Of a stretch of 64,000 nucleotides of DNA, positions 6,157 to 15,616 are shown piece after piece (within the stretch, counting starts at the first letter, position 1; the number at the start of each line of letters is the position of its first letter). A program made the translations under genes and the position numbers. Location: positions 1,612,001 to 1,676,000 of the forward strand of contig NZ_CP133078.1 of the NCBI RefSeq assembly GCF_030908465.1, given 5' to 3'. The DNA is from Anaerotignum sp. MB30-C6. Its GTDB lineage: Bacteria; Bacillota; Clostridia; Lachnospirales; Anaerotignaceae. The notes under the pieces are model-generated. The model saw nothing but the letters and a program-made list of their open reading frames with translations, had not been told where the DNA came from and ran no database searches.

Positions 6157-9144
6157 ATGCCTCTAACTAAAAATATCCTTATTGTTGACGATAACAAAAA
6201 AAATCGGCAAGTGCTGTCCAAAATTTTATGTAGCCAATACAACATAATAGAGGCAGAAAACGGCAAAGAAGCTCTGGAAATTTTAAACCACCACTATAAA
6301 AGCATTTCTGTAATTCTGTTAGATATCGTTATGCCCGTAATGAATGGGTATGAATTGTTGGCTGAACTTCGCAGTGATGCTTTTTTAAGTAATATTCCTG
6401 TTATTGTTACTTCTGGAAATGAGGAAATCGATATTGAGGTAAATGCTTTGTCCCTTGGCGCCCATGATTTTATTCAAAAGCCCTACCTTCCCGATGTCAT
6501 AAAACATCGAGTAGCAAATACCATCTATTTAAGAGAAACGGCATGCCTGATAAGTTCAGTCCAAAAAGATGCTCTAACAGGTTTATATTCCAAGGAATAT
6601 TTTTATCGTTTGGTTGAAGAAATTTTACATAACAATCCCGACAAGAAGTACGATATTATTTGTGCTGATATCGAAAGATTTAAACTTGTTAATGAACTCT
6701 ATGGAACCAAAGAAGGAGACGCTCTCCTTCGGTATGTCGCTAATATGCTCCAAGACAAAGTGCAGGATTTAGGAATCTGCGGACGAATTGGCGGAGATGT
6801 ATTTGCAATTATCATTGACCATCAAGAAGAATACGAAGAAGAATTCTTCTTAGAAAGCATAGAGTATATTAACAAGCTTAATGCCAGTTTAAACTGTGTC
6901 ATCAAATACGGTATCTATGCAATCGAAGACAGAACCTTACCTGCCAATATCATGTGTGACCGTGCGTGCTTGGCAGTGGAGTCTATTAAAGGAAAATACG
7001 GAACTTACTGTGCCTTTTATGATGATACCATTCGTCAAAAGCTTCTGCATGAACAGTTCATATTATCTAACATGAAATCGGCTTTGACAAATAAGGAGTT
7101 TGTGGTTTTTTATCAGCCTAAGTTTGATTTGATGACAGAAGCAATTTGCAGTGCAGAAGCCTTGGTAAGGTGGTTTCATCCTGAAAAAGGAATGATTCCT
7201 CCTAATGAGTTTATTGAAATTTTTGAGAATAACGGCTTTATCACTGAACTGGATCTTTATGTTTGGGAGGAAGCATGTAAATGGATTCGCTCTTGGATAG
7301 ATCGGGGGAATGCTCCAGTTCCTGTTTCTATTAATATGTCACGGGCTGATATCTATAATCCCAACATTGATAAGATTCTGTTGGATTTACTTGGTAAGTA
7401 CAAATTAAATCCAAGCCATATTTATTTAGAAATAACGGAAACTGCCTACACAGAAAATTCGGAGCAAATGGTAGAAGTGGTGAGCAGACTAAAAAAACTT
7501 GGGTTTTTGATAGAGATGGACGATTTTGGCAGTGGGTATTCCTCTCTTAATATGTTATCTGAGCTGCCCATTGATGTCATTAAGTTGGATATGCGTTTTG
7601 TTCAAAATCAAGATAGCTCAAGAAATAAACGTAGTATTATGAGCTTTGTCATTAGCCTGGCAAAGTGGATGAACTTAATGGTGGTGGCCGAAGGCGTTGA
7701 AACAGAAGAACAGGTAAATTTACTAAAGGTTTTAGGATGTCAAAGGGTTCAAGGGTATTATTTTTCTAAGCCATTACCTTTAGATTCCTTTGAGGAACTG
7801 ATATTTAGGGTGAACTCAAACAACGCTGATAATAATAAACCTGTTACCATTAGCCAGTTACCCAATGATAGACCTCGTTTGAGCTCAAATAAAAAAAACA
7901 TGGTGATTTTTGATTGGGATTCTCAAGAATATGAAGCCTTCGAAAAGGTTTTCGCAAATAAGTACAACGTAAAAAATATGAGCACAACGGAAGAAACGCA
8001 AGCTTTTATTCATAAAGAGAAATCGAAGATTGCGATTCTGATTTTTGCTGTGACCCCAAATATTTCAATGGATCAAATTACGAATGTTGTTACTCTATGT
8101 AAGCAATATGACATCCCTGTAATTACCATTCATTCTTCCATAGAGCTAATGGGAAGTGCGGTTTCCCTTGGCGTTTTGGACTGCATCCTAAAGCCATATG
8201 CCATTGAAACATTGAATAATACCGTGGAAAACACACTATGTCGCATGAAGGTTGTTCAATTCCAAAAAGAAGTAAATATCAACGATGCCATAGTTGAAAT
8301 GAAAAAACGGGCAGAAGTTGACTTCTTGTCAGGTCTTCTCAATCGTTCCGAACTGAAAATGCAGATACAAGATTTTTATAGCCAACAAGGCTCTGCAGGC
8401 GTATTTATCCTAATTGATATTGATCATTTCAAGTCAATCAACGTGGCTTTAGGCTATGGGGTGGGGGATAAAGTTCTGTGCGCAGTAGGAGAGATGCTAG
8501 TAAGTATTTTTAATGAGACTACGATCATCAGCAGGATGAATAGTGATTTATTCGCTGTATTTATCCCCTTCGAAATTGAAAAACAAGAGCTAGAACGGAA
8601 ACTAGATAAGGTATGTCATACCATAGCTTACGATAATGCCAACTTAAACCTTACGCTAACTTGCTCCGTTGGTGTTTGTTTTTCACCGGATCATGGTACA
8701 AATTTTGAAGATTTATACAACCATGCAGATATTGCCCTTTTGAATGCGAAAAAAGAACAAAATGAGAGCTATGTCATTTATGAAGATGGTATGAAAGCAC
8801 CAGTAAACCAGAAACTGGAGGAACAGGCTCTTAAGCTTTTGGACGATGTTTCCGATGCTATGTTTGTTTGTGATGCAATTACCAGTGAAATCATATACAT
8901 AAATGATACCGCATGCAAAATCATTAAAAAACCTAGAAATAGTTGTATCGGGGCTAGGTGTTATCAGCTTTTCTGGGACAGCTGTAAGAATTGTGACTTC
9001 TGCTTCCAAGTGAATAATCATGCACTGAACTTTTATGAAGAGGATGCGTATTTAAAAGATGGAAAAACAAAGGTGCATTTAAAGGCTAAAGTTGGCGAAT
9101 GGGATGGTAAGAAAGTGAAAATCCATTATCTCCAAAGCATTTAA
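6157..9144 (+). CDS. REC-GGDEF-EAL-REC-GGDEF-PAS signalling protein, probable c-di-GMP phosphodiesterase
   Basis: Multidomain cytoplasmic protein of 995 residues. N-terminal receiver with phospho-acceptor Asp56 in LLDIVMP; first GGDEF domain with GGDVF at 212-216; EAL domain from about residue 310 with EAL at 334-336, SINMSR, EITE, DDFGSG (Asp455-Asp456), EGVETEEQ and QGYYFSKP; a second receiver-like domain (about 580-700) lacking an obvious acceptor Asp; a second degenerate GGDEF (NSDLF at 795-799); and a C-terminal PAS-like domain with Cys935, 943, 946 and 949. Both cyclase motifs look inactive while the EAL residues are intact, so c-di-GMP hydrolysis is inferred. ATG 6157 has GAAGGAGG 11 nt upstream; an upstream TTG in the same frame (6076) lacks a site. 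Neighbouring flagellin suggests a motility role. Confidence 0.9.
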   Translation: MPLTKNILIVDDNKKNRQVLSKILCSQYNIIEAENGKEALEILNHHYKSISVILLDIVMPVMNGYELLAELRSDAFLSNIPVIVTSGNEEIDIEVNALSLGAHDFIQKPYLPDVIKHRVANTIYLRETACLISSVQKDALTGLYSKEYFYRLVEEILHNNPDKKYDIICADIERFKLVNELYGTKEGDALLRYVANMLQDKVQDLGICGRIGGDVFAIIIDHQEEYEEEFFLESIEYINKLNASLNCVIKYGIYAIEDRTLPANIMCDRACLAVESIKGKYGTYCAFYDDTIRQKLLHEQFILSNMKSALTNKEFVVFYQPKFDLMTEAICSAEALVRWFHPEKGMIPPNEFIEIFENNGFITELDLYVWEEACKWIRSWIDRGNAPVPVSINMSRADIYNPNIDKILLDLLGKYKLNPSHIYLEITETAYTENSEQMVEVVSRLKKLGFLIEMDDFGSGYSSLNMLSELPIDVIKLDMRFVQNQDSSRNKRSIMSFVISLAKWMNLMVVAEGVETEEQVNLLKVLGCQRVQGYYFSKPLPLDSFEELIFRVNSNNADNNKPVTISQLPNDRPRLSSNKKNMVIFDWDSQEYEAFEKVFANKYNVKNMSTTEETQAFIHKEKSKIAILIFAVTPNISMDQITNVVTLCKQYDIPVITIHSSIELMGSAVSLGVLDCILKPYAIETLNNTVENTLCRMKVVQFQKEVNINDAIVEMKKRAEVDFLSGLLNRSELKMQIQDFYSQQGSAGVFILIDIDHFKSINVALGYGVGDKVLCAVGEMLVSIFNETTIISRMNSDLFAVFIPFEIEKQELERKLDKVCHTIAYDNANLNLTLTCSVGVCFSPDHGTNFEDLYNHADIALLNAKKEQNESYVIYEDGMKAPVNQKLEEQALKLLDDVSDAMFVCDAITSEIIYINDTACKIIKKPRNSCIGARCYQLFWDSCKNCDFCFQVNNHALNFYEEDAYLKDGKTKVHLKAKVGEWDGKKVKIHYLQSI

Positions 9145-9218
9145 ACGAATATATTCTGTATTAAAATACAATGGAGAGGGTTAAATTCCACTCCTTTCGT
9201 TCAAAAATTGTGCTTATA

Positions 9219-9255
9219 ATTGCTGTTTTTCTAACCTTTGTTTTAAAACAGCAAT
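9219..9255 (+). repeat. 11-bp perfect inverted repeat, hairpin between two genes
   Basis: ATTGCTGTTTT pairs with AAAACAGCAAT across a 15-nt loop. No T tract follows on either strand, so it is not a standard terminator. It may be a processing or stability element, or a protein site. Confidence 0.5.
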
Positions 9256-9369
9256 CAACATGGCTTTTAACAAATTGCACAGACAAAACCACATTTGCAA
9301 AATTCAGGCTAATAATTTGTATCATTCTAAATGAAATAAAATTACTTACACATATATGGAGGTAAGTAC

Positions 9370-9699
9370 ATGCGTGGCAAAAGAAATAAACAGGTTGCTT
9401 CAATTTTTGGCAAAATCTTAGTGGGTGTAGCAATCGCTTTACTGGTTAGCAGCATGGCACACAGGTATGAATTAACGATTTCCAAGGAACAGTATGTTGA
9501 GAGTACACTCGTCTATCTTGAGATGTTTTTACTCTTAATAATTATTATCTTAAATGTAGTTAACTTCATAAGAATCCTTACATTTTTGTTTAGTAGGAAG
9601 TTTATTGAGTTGAGGGCTATCTTTTTAGGATTGTTTTCAATTTCAATTCTAGGTTTATCCATGGCTATTGATGCACCAACCTTAATTTATTTAACCTAG
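9370..9699 (+). CDS. Small membrane protein of unknown function
   Basis: 109 residues with a basic N-terminus (MRGKRNKQ) and three likely membrane helices (about 12-28, 47-72 and 79-97). ATG is preceded by TGGAGG at 7 nt. No family recognised and no catalytic motif. It follows the EAL protein at 225 bp in the same orientation but the hairpin between them suggests it may not be co-transcribed. Coding potential is supported by the ribosome site and hydrophobic pattern only. Confidence 0.6.
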   Translation: MRGKRNKQVASIFGKILVGVAIALLVSSMAHRYELTISKEQYVESTLVYLEMFLLLIIIILNVVNFIRILTFLFSRKFIELRAIFLGLFSISILGLSMAIDAPTLIYLT

Positions 9700-9830
9700 G
9701 ATGATGATTCAATTCACCATGTTTATGAAGTCTAAATAGATTTTTTTATAAAAACCTACTAAAAAAGTGAATATGATTATCAACGCAATACTTTGAGCCT
9801 CTTTTACGATCAAAATGAAGTATATAGTTG

Positions 9831-9859
9831 ACCCCACTAGGTATAACTCTTAGTGGGGT
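9831..9859 (+). terminator. Strong hairpin, possible terminator
   Basis: ACCCCACTA and TAGTGGGGT form a perfect 9-bp stem with an 11-nt loop. It is followed by ACATTTTATT, only a modest U-rich tail, so termination is plausible but not certain. Confidence 0.5.
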
Positions 9860-9958
9860 ACATTTTATTACAATAAAACACAATGCATAGAACCTTTTCT
9901 TCCTTGATTTTTTTCCAGAAATATTTTTTGACAAAAGTATTTTTTTGACAAAGAATAA

Positions 9959-9987
9959 TTGCATAGGGGACGAGGCTGTGCTAAAAT
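9959..9987 (+). promoter_or_regulatory. Sigma-A promoter of typA
   Basis: TTGCAT (9959-9964), 17-bp spacer, TAAAAT (9982-9987). Start predicted near 9994, leader about 33 nt. Confidence 0.6.
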
Positions 9988-10026
9988 ATAACGATGCTTA
10001 AATAAAGTAATGATTGGAGTTTGTTT

Positions 10027-11856
10027 ATGAAACAAAAGATTGAAAATATCAGGAACGTGGCAATCATCGCCCACGTTGACCATGGTAAAACAACGCTGGT
10101 AGACCAGTTATTGCGTCAGAGCGGTATTTTCCGCTCTAACCAAGTAGTACAGGAACGTGTAATGGATAGCGGTGACATTGAACGTGAAAGAGGGATAACC
10201 ATTCTTTCTAAAAACACAGCTGTAAACTTTAACGACACGAAAATTAATATCATTGATACCCCCGGCCATGCGGATTTTGGCGGAGAGGTGGAGCGTGTAT
10301 TGAAAATGGTAGATGGTGTTGTTTTAGTTGTTGATGCCTTTGAAGGCCCTATGCCCCAGACAAAATTTGTTTTACGCAAAGCATTGGAGTTAAACCACCC
10401 CGTTGTTGTTTGCGTAAACAAAGTAGACCGTCCTGAGGCCCGTCCTGACGAAGTGGTAGACGAAGTATTGGAACTTTTTATGGAACTGGATGCAAATGAC
10501 CAACAGTTGGATTCTCCTTTTGTTTTTGCTTCTGCAAGAAGTGGCTATGCTTCCACTGACTCTTCTGCAAGAGAAGGGGATATGATGCCTTTATTCGAAG
10601 CCATCATCAACCATATCCCTTGCCCTAAAGGAATCTTAGATGCTCCCTTGCAGGCATTGATTTCTACCATCGACTTTAGTGAATACGTTGGACGAATTGG
10701 GATTGGCAAAATTGAAAACGGCACCATTCATACCAATGATGAAGTTGTCGTTTTAAATATGCACAACGAAAATAATCAAAAGAAATTGCGTATTACAAAG
10801 CTTTACCTTTTTGAAGGGCTTCAAAGGGTAGAAGTAAAAGAAGCAAGCGCAGGCAATATTGTTGCTGTAAGTGGTATCGAAAATATTATGATTGGTGACA
10901 CCATCTGTTCTCCCGAAAAGCCTGAGGCTTTGCCTTTTGTAAAAATTTCCGAGCCTACGCTGTCTATGAACTTCTCTGTAAACGACAGTCCTTTTGCTGG
11001 ACAGGATGGTAAATTTGTTACGTCCCGTCAGCTAAGAGACAGATTATATAAAGAATTAAACACAGACGTAAGTCTTCGTATTGAAGATACAGAATCTATG
11101 GATTGTATGCGTGTTTCCGGTAGAGGGGAATTGCATCTTTCTATTTTGATTGAAACACTGCGTCGTGAAGGTTATGAATTCCAAGTTTCTAAACCTGAGG
11201 TTCTCTTCAAAGAAATTGACGGAAAAAAATGCGAGCCTATGGAAATGGTAACCATTGACGTACCCGAAGAATTCGTTGGTAACGTTATTGAAAAGCTCGG
11301 TTCCAGAAAAGGTGAAATGACAAATATGTATCCAGCAAAGGGTGGTTACACTCGTTTGGAGTTTAGCATTCCTGCAAGGGGCTTAATTGGATATCGTAAC
11401 GAATTTTTGACAGATACAAAGGGAAATGGTATTCTTAATTCGATTTTCGATGAATATCAGCCCTATAAAGGAGAAATTCCCACTCGTTCTCAAGGCTCTT
11501 TGGTTGCTTTTGAGAGTGGTGAGGCAATTACCTACGGTTTATATAACGCTCAGGAAAGAGGCAATTTGTTTATTGGTGCAGGCGTGAAAGTTTATGAAGG
11601 AATGATTGTTGGTAGAAATGCTCGTATTGACGACATGGATATCAACGTTTGTAAAAAGAAACAGCTTTCAAATACCCGTTCCTCTGGTTCTGACGATTCA
11701 TTACGTCTTACACCACATATCCAAATGTCCCTAGAACAGTGCATGGAATTTATTAGTGAGGATGAGTTGTTAGAAGTAACCCCCCTTACTTTGCGTATGC
11801 GTAAAAAGATCTTAGACAATAATTTACGCAGAAAGCAAAGAGCACGTAGCAACTAA
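10027..11856 (+). CDS. typA: Ribosome-associated GTPase TypA/BipA
   Basis: Translational GTPase of the EF-G superfamily that binds the 70S ribosome and aids assembly and stress adaptation. The 609-residue length is typical. G1 is AHVDHGKTT, G3 is DTPGHADFGGEVER and G4 is NKVDRPEARPDE, followed by the beta-barrel, two EF-G-like domains and the BipA-specific C-terminal domain (GRNARIDDMDINVCKKK..., ending in a basic RRKQRARSN tail). ATG at 10027 has GGAG at 7 nt; an in-frame TTG at 10021 is too close to the site. The flippase gene follows after 30 bp, so they may form an operon. Confidence 0.96.
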   Translation: MKQKIENIRNVAIIAHVDHGKTTLVDQLLRQSGIFRSNQVVQERVMDSGDIERERGITILSKNTAVNFNDTKINIIDTPGHADFGGEVERVLKMVDGVVLVVDAFEGPMPQTKFVLRKALELNHPVVVCVNKVDRPEARPDEVVDEVLELFMELDANDQQLDSPFVFASARSGYASTDSSAREGDMMPLFEAIINHIPCPKGILDAPLQALISTIDFSEYVGRIGIGKIENGTIHTNDEVVVLNMHNENNQKKLRITKLYLFEGLQRVEVKEASAGNIVAVSGIENIMIGDTICSPEKPEALPFVKISEPTLSMNFSVNDSPFAGQDGKFVTSRQLRDRLYKELNTDVSLRIEDTESMDCMRVSGRGELHLSILIETLRREGYEFQVSKPEVLFKEIDGKKCEPMEMVTIDVPEEFVGNVIEKLGSRKGEMTNMYPAKGGYTRLEFSIPARGLIGYRNEFLTDTKGNGILNSIFDEYQPYKGEIPTRSQGSLVAFESGEAITYGLYNAQERGNLFIGAGVKVYEGMIVGRNARIDDMDINVCKKKQLSNTRSSGSDDSLRLTPHIQMSLEQCMEFISEDELLEVTPLTLRMRKKILDNNLRRKQRARSN

Positions 11857-11886
11857 TGATTAGAACAGTGAAGCATGAGGTGCGAT

Positions 11887-13515
11887 ATGGCAGAAAGAAC
11901 AAAAAGAAAAGGTTCCTTTGTCAAACAGGCCGCCATTTTAGCGACGGCTGGTATCCTTGTACGCTTTTTAGGCTTTGTGTACCGTGTTCCTTTAACCAAT
12001 ATGATTGGGGATCAAGGAAACGGTATTTACAGTGCAGGCTACTATATCTATACTTTTTTATTAATTCTTTCTTCTGCTGGCTTACCAGCCGCCATTTCCA
12101 AAATGGTATCTGAAAGAATTGCAGTGAAGCAATTTAGAAATGCCCATAGAGTTTTTCAGGGAGCCTTGATTATTTCAGGCTCTCTAGGCTTAGTATTCGC
12201 AATTTTAATGGGCGTTTTTGCCCAACAGATTGCCAATTGGGGAAATGTCCCCGAAAGCTATTATTGCATTCTAACGCTTTCACCCACAATATTTATTGTT
12301 TCCGTAATGTCCGCCTTTCGGGGGTACTTCCAAGGTATGAATACCATGGTTCCTACGGCCATCTCCCAAATTGTTGAGCAAGTTTTTAATGCTTTTTTTA
12401 GCGTATATCTTGCCTATGTATTTCTGAGCTTTGGGGTAAGTGCGGGGGAGAAAAATATTCCTATGGGTGCCGCAGGAGGCACTGCGGGAACGGGTATTGG
12501 TGCGTTGGCTGGACTTTTGGTTGTTATATTTAGTTATTTCCTGATTAGACCAACCATCGTTCACAAAGTAAGAAAATGTCACCAACCGTTCGAAGAAGGC
12601 CGCAGGGATACAGCAAAACAACTTTTGAAAACGGCATGGCCCATTATTGCCGGTACGGCGGTTTTTAGTATTACAAACTTAATTGATATGAACATGGTTA
12701 CAAGGATTTTAGAGAACACGGGTTTTTCTCATTTGAAAGCGGTAGACTTGTACGGACAACTTTCCGGAAAGTATGTTACTCTAACAACTTTGCCTGTTTC
12801 TATCTCTACAGCTTTGGCCACAGCGGCACTGCCAAGTATTGCTGCCTCTGCAAAGCTAAATGACTATAAGCAGGTACGCAGAAAGACCAACTTAACTTTC
12901 CGTATCTCTATGATTATTTCCGTTCCGGCGGCGGTGGGCATTGGTGTTTTGGGCGGCCCTATTATCCGTATGCTTTTCCCATCGGCTTCTGATGGTGGTG
13001 CTTTGCTGACAGTGGGTGCAGTATCCATTTTGTTTTTGGCGTTATGTCAAACGGCAACGGGCATTTTGCAAGGAATCGGGCATATTAAAGTTCCTGTAGT
13101 TGGGGCGATTTTAGGTGCAATTACAAAAGTAATTTTAAACTATGTTTTAATCGGTATTCCTGAATTAAATGTTTTGGGAGCCGTTTTATCAACAACGGCA
13201 TGTTACTTGGTGGCGGCAGTTTTTGACGTAGTTATGCTATCAAGACTCACGAAAACCAAATTTGATATGATGGGTACATTGTTTAAGCCTATGGTTGGGG
13301 CCACAGCCATGGGGGTAGCTGCTTTGGCAGTATACCATGTTATTCATATGATTTATCCCAGCAATACTGTGGCAACGCTACTTTCTATCTTGTTCGCCAT
13401 GGCAATATATGGTATGGTAATGTTATTGATTGGTGGTATTACAGAAGAAGATTTAAACAGTCTGCCAATGGGTACTAAAATTGTTGGAATTTTACGAAGA
13501 TTTCGTATGATATAA
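11887..13515 (+). CDS. SpoVB/MurJ-family lipid flippase-like membrane protein
   Basis: Polytopic inner-membrane protein of 542 residues with about 14 predicted helices, in the MVF/MATE-like superfamily. The opening after a basic N-terminus (RFLGFVYRVPLTNMIGDQGNGIY) and AGLPAAISKMVSE resemble the SpoVB/YtgP branch, whose members include the lipid II flippase MurJ of Firmicutes. It is probably a flippase for cell-wall or spore-cortex precursors. ATG 11887 has GAGG at 6 nt; an ATG at 11875 lacks a site. Whether it serves vegetative wall or sporulation cannot be told from sequence. Confidence 0.88.
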   Translation: MAERTKRKGSFVKQAAILATAGILVRFLGFVYRVPLTNMIGDQGNGIYSAGYYIYTFLLILSSAGLPAAISKMVSERIAVKQFRNAHRVFQGALIISGSLGLVFAILMGVFAQQIANWGNVPESYYCILTLSPTIFIVSVMSAFRGYFQGMNTMVPTAISQIVEQVFNAFFSVYLAYVFLSFGVSAGEKNIPMGAAGGTAGTGIGALAGLLVVIFSYFLIRPTIVHKVRKCHQPFEEGRRDTAKQLLKTAWPIIAGTAVFSITNLIDMNMVTRILENTGFSHLKAVDLYGQLSGKYVTLTTLPVSISTALATAALPSIAASAKLNDYKQVRRKTNLTFRISMIISVPAAVGIGVLGGPIIRMLFPSASDGGALLTVGAVSILFLALCQTATGILQGIGHIKVPVVGAILGAITKVILNYVLIGIPELNVLGAVLSTTACYLVAAVFDVVMLSRLTKTKFDMMGTLFKPMVGATAMGVAALAVYHVIHMIYPSNTVATLLSILFAMAIYGMVMLLIGGITEEDLNSLPMGTKIVGILRRFRMI

Positions 13516-13522
13516 AATTAGG

Positions 13523-13670
13523 AAAAGAGAAGCTCTTATATTGGGAATATTATGGACTTAACAAGTCTTGCGTATAGAAATTTATAACCCATACCTACGT
13601 GAGATAAATGACCCGTGTGTCATGAAAATGTTGCTTTTATGATGAATCCCCTTTATAGGCTTCTCTTTTT
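13523..13670 (+). ncRNA. Candidate stand-alone structured RNA (rod-like, 6S-like architecture)
   Basis: AAAAGAGAAGC (13523-13533) pairs perfectly with GCTTCTCTTTT (13659-13669), enclosing about 125 nt and ending in a T run. Further pairing inside the closing stem is visible (GGGA with TCCC; ATTAT with ATGAT), as are inner hairpins GACTT-AAC-AAGTC and ATGAC-N6-GTCAT. An extended -10 (TGATATAAA, -10 box at 13511-13516) places the start at about 13523, exactly at the stem. This is the pattern of a small RNA with its own promoter and terminator. A 6S RNA is possible by overall shape; identity is not shown. Confidence 0.45.
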
Positions 13671-13675
13671 AGCAT

Positions 13676-13704
13676 TTAACTTTACATAAACGGTTAATTA
13701 TAAA
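13676..13704 (+). promoter_or_regulatory. Possible uvrC promoter
   Basis: TTAACT (13676-13681), 17-bp spacer, TATAAA (13699-13704), about 40 nt upstream of the uvrC ATG. It lies just after the putative RNA terminator. Confidence 0.5.
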
Positions 13705-13751
13705 CAACTGTCCACACAAAATATAACAATGCAAAAAAAGAAGGTGAGAAT

Positions 13752-15614
13752 ATGTTTGACATTGCCGAAGAATTAAAGAAATTGCCCCAAAAACCTGGCG
13801 TTTACCTCATGAAAGACGACAAGGGGCAAATTATTTATGTGGGGAAAGCAATCAATTTAAGAAATAGAGTTCGTCAATACTTTCAAAGCAGTAAAAATCA
13901 AACAGCAAAAACCCGTGCAATGGTTCCTCAAATTGTGGAATTTGAATATATTGTTACCGATTCGGAACTGGAAGCTCTCATTTTGGAGTGTAATTTGATT
14001 AAGCAGTATGAACCTTTTTACAATATCATGCTGAAAGATGATAAATCTTATCCTTATATCAAAGTTACCATCCAAGAGGATTTTCCCCGCATTTTTGTTA
14101 CACGACGAATGGACAAAGATAAAGCCAAATATTACGGCCCCTATACAGATGCCTTGGCAGTAAAGGAAACAGTGGAAACCCTTCATAAACTTTTTCCCAT
14201 CCGTAAATGCAAAAAAAATCTGCCCAAAGAAATCGGCAAGGAAAGGCCTTGTTTAAACCATCATATAGGACAGTGTCTTGCTCCATGTAGTGGTGCAATC
14301 TCTTCGGAAGAATACAAAGAATATATCAAAGATGCCATGGATTTTCTAGAAGGAAAGCATGAGGGGATTCGAAAGAAAATGGAAGCCGAAATGGCTGAAG
14401 CCGCAGAAAATATGGAGTTCGAAAAAGCTGCTGGGCTAAGGGACAAGCTTCGAGCGGTACAAAGCATTGCCCAAAAACAAAAAATGGCGAATATATCTGT
14501 GGGCGACGCCGATGTTATAGCCATGGTTCGGGCATTTCACGAATGTTTGGTGCAGGTGTTCTTTATCCGTGAGGGAAAAATGACTGGGAGAGAAAACTTC
14601 ACCATGTCTGCTCCAGAGGAGCAAAGCCGCAGTGAGATATTGACAGCCTTTGTGCAGCAGTTTTATACAGGTACTGCCTATATTCCCAAGGAAATAATTC
14701 TACAAGAGGACTTGGTGATAAGGGAAAAGGAACTTTTGATAGAGTACCTCAGTGAAAAAAAGGGGACAAAGGTACTTTTCACCGTTCCCATCAAAGGGGA
14801 AAAAGAAAAATTGGTAGAGCTTGCCCATAAAAACGCCATGCTAATTTTCGAACAATTTGGCGAAAAAATGCGTAGGGAAGAACAACGTACAAAGGGTGCC
14901 ATGGAGGAACTGCGCCAAGCGCTAGGCCTTATGCAGTCTGTACGAAGGGTAGAAGCTTATGATATTTCTAACACCCAAGGTTTTGAATCCGTAGGTTCTA
15001 TGGTTGTGTTCGAGGATGGCAAGTCTAAAAACAGCGATTATCGGAAATTCCGAATTAAAACTGTGGTTGGTGCCAACGACTACGCTTCTATGAAAGAGGT
15101 TATTACCCGTAGACTGAATCATGCCTTAAAGGAAAAAGCTGAGGGAAAAACAAGCAGTTTTACCCGTCTGCCTGATTTGATTTTTATGGACGGTGGAAAA
15201 ATTCAAGTGAGTGCTGCCGAAGAGGTTTTGATGTCTTTCGGAATGAATATCCCTGTATGCGGTATGATAAAGGACGATAAACATCGCACCCGTGGACTAT
15301 TGTTCGGCGGGGAAGAAATAAAAATACCTTTCTCATCTGAGGGCTTTAAATTATTGACACGAATTCAAGATGAAGTACACCGTTTTGCCATTACTTATCA
15401 TCGAAAACTACGCCAAGAAAAAGGTCTGCGCTCCATTTTAGATGATATTAAAGGCGTTGGTACCGTTCGTAGAAAGGCTTTAATGCGCCATTTTGGCTCA
15501 GTTGAAGATATTGCAAAAGCAGAGGTAGCAGACCTTCTGGAAGTAACGGAAATGAATATACCTTCGGCTGAACAGGTTTACGCCTTTTTCCATCAGGATG
15601 AATTGCAAAATTAA
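13752..15614 (+). CDS. uvrC: Excinuclease ABC subunit C (UvrC)
   Basis: Makes both incisions around UvrB-marked DNA lesions in nucleotide excision repair. The 620-residue protein has an N-terminal GIY-YIG nuclease domain (PGVYLMKD...IIYVGKAINLRNRVRQY), a cysteine segment around 155-180, a UVR coiled-coil (about 200-235) for UvrB contact, an RNase H-like C nuclease domain (YDISNTQG, FMDGGKIQV, DEVHRFAI) and C-terminal helix-hairpin-helix elements (IKGVGTVRRKALMRHFGS). AAGAAGGTG precedes the ATG. It is the first gene of a rightward series that includes hprK and whiA. Confidence 0.97.
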   Translation: MFDIAEELKKLPQKPGVYLMKDDKGQIIYVGKAINLRNRVRQYFQSSKNQTAKTRAMVPQIVEFEYIVTDSELEALILECNLIKQYEPFYNIMLKDDKSYPYIKVTIQEDFPRIFVTRRMDKDKAKYYGPYTDALAVKETVETLHKLFPIRKCKKNLPKEIGKERPCLNHHIGQCLAPCSGAISSEEYKEYIKDAMDFLEGKHEGIRKKMEAEMAEAAENMEFEKAAGLRDKLRAVQSIAQKQKMANISVGDADVIAMVRAFHECLVQVFFIREGKMTGRENFTMSAPEEQSRSEILTAFVQQFYTGTAYIPKEIILQEDLVIREKELLIEYLSEKKGTKVLFTVPIKGEKEKLVELAHKNAMLIFEQFGEKMRREEQRTKGAMEELRQALGLMQSVRRVEAYDISNTQGFESVGSMVVFEDGKSKNSDYRKFRIKTVVGANDYASMKEVITRRLNHALKEKAEGKTSSFTRLPDLIFMDGGKIQVSAAEEVLMSFGMNIPVCGMIKDDKHRTRGLLFGGEEIKIPFSSEGFKLLTRIQDEVHRFAITYHRKLRQEKGLRSILDDIKGVGTVRRKALMRHFGSVEDIAKAEVADLLEVTEMNIPSAEQVYAFFHQDELQN

Positions 15615-15616
15615 CC

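Larger units (their letters stand above)
9700..10026. other. Intergenic region upstream of typA
   Basis: No gene seen. It contains the hairpin at 9831-9859, a near-duplicated T-rich segment ending in TTTTTTGACAAA (around 9920-9952) and the typA promoter at 9959-9987. Confidence 0.7.

Noticed and set aside
9831..9859. Hairpin as an insertion-sequence end
   Set aside because: No transposase, no matching second copy nearby and no target duplication were seen; a terminator is simpler.
13523..13670. Closing stem as merely the terminator of the flippase gene
   Set aside because: The arms are about 125 nt apart, the 5' arm coincides with a predicted start of transcription and inner pairing continues, which fits a discrete RNA better; still unproven.
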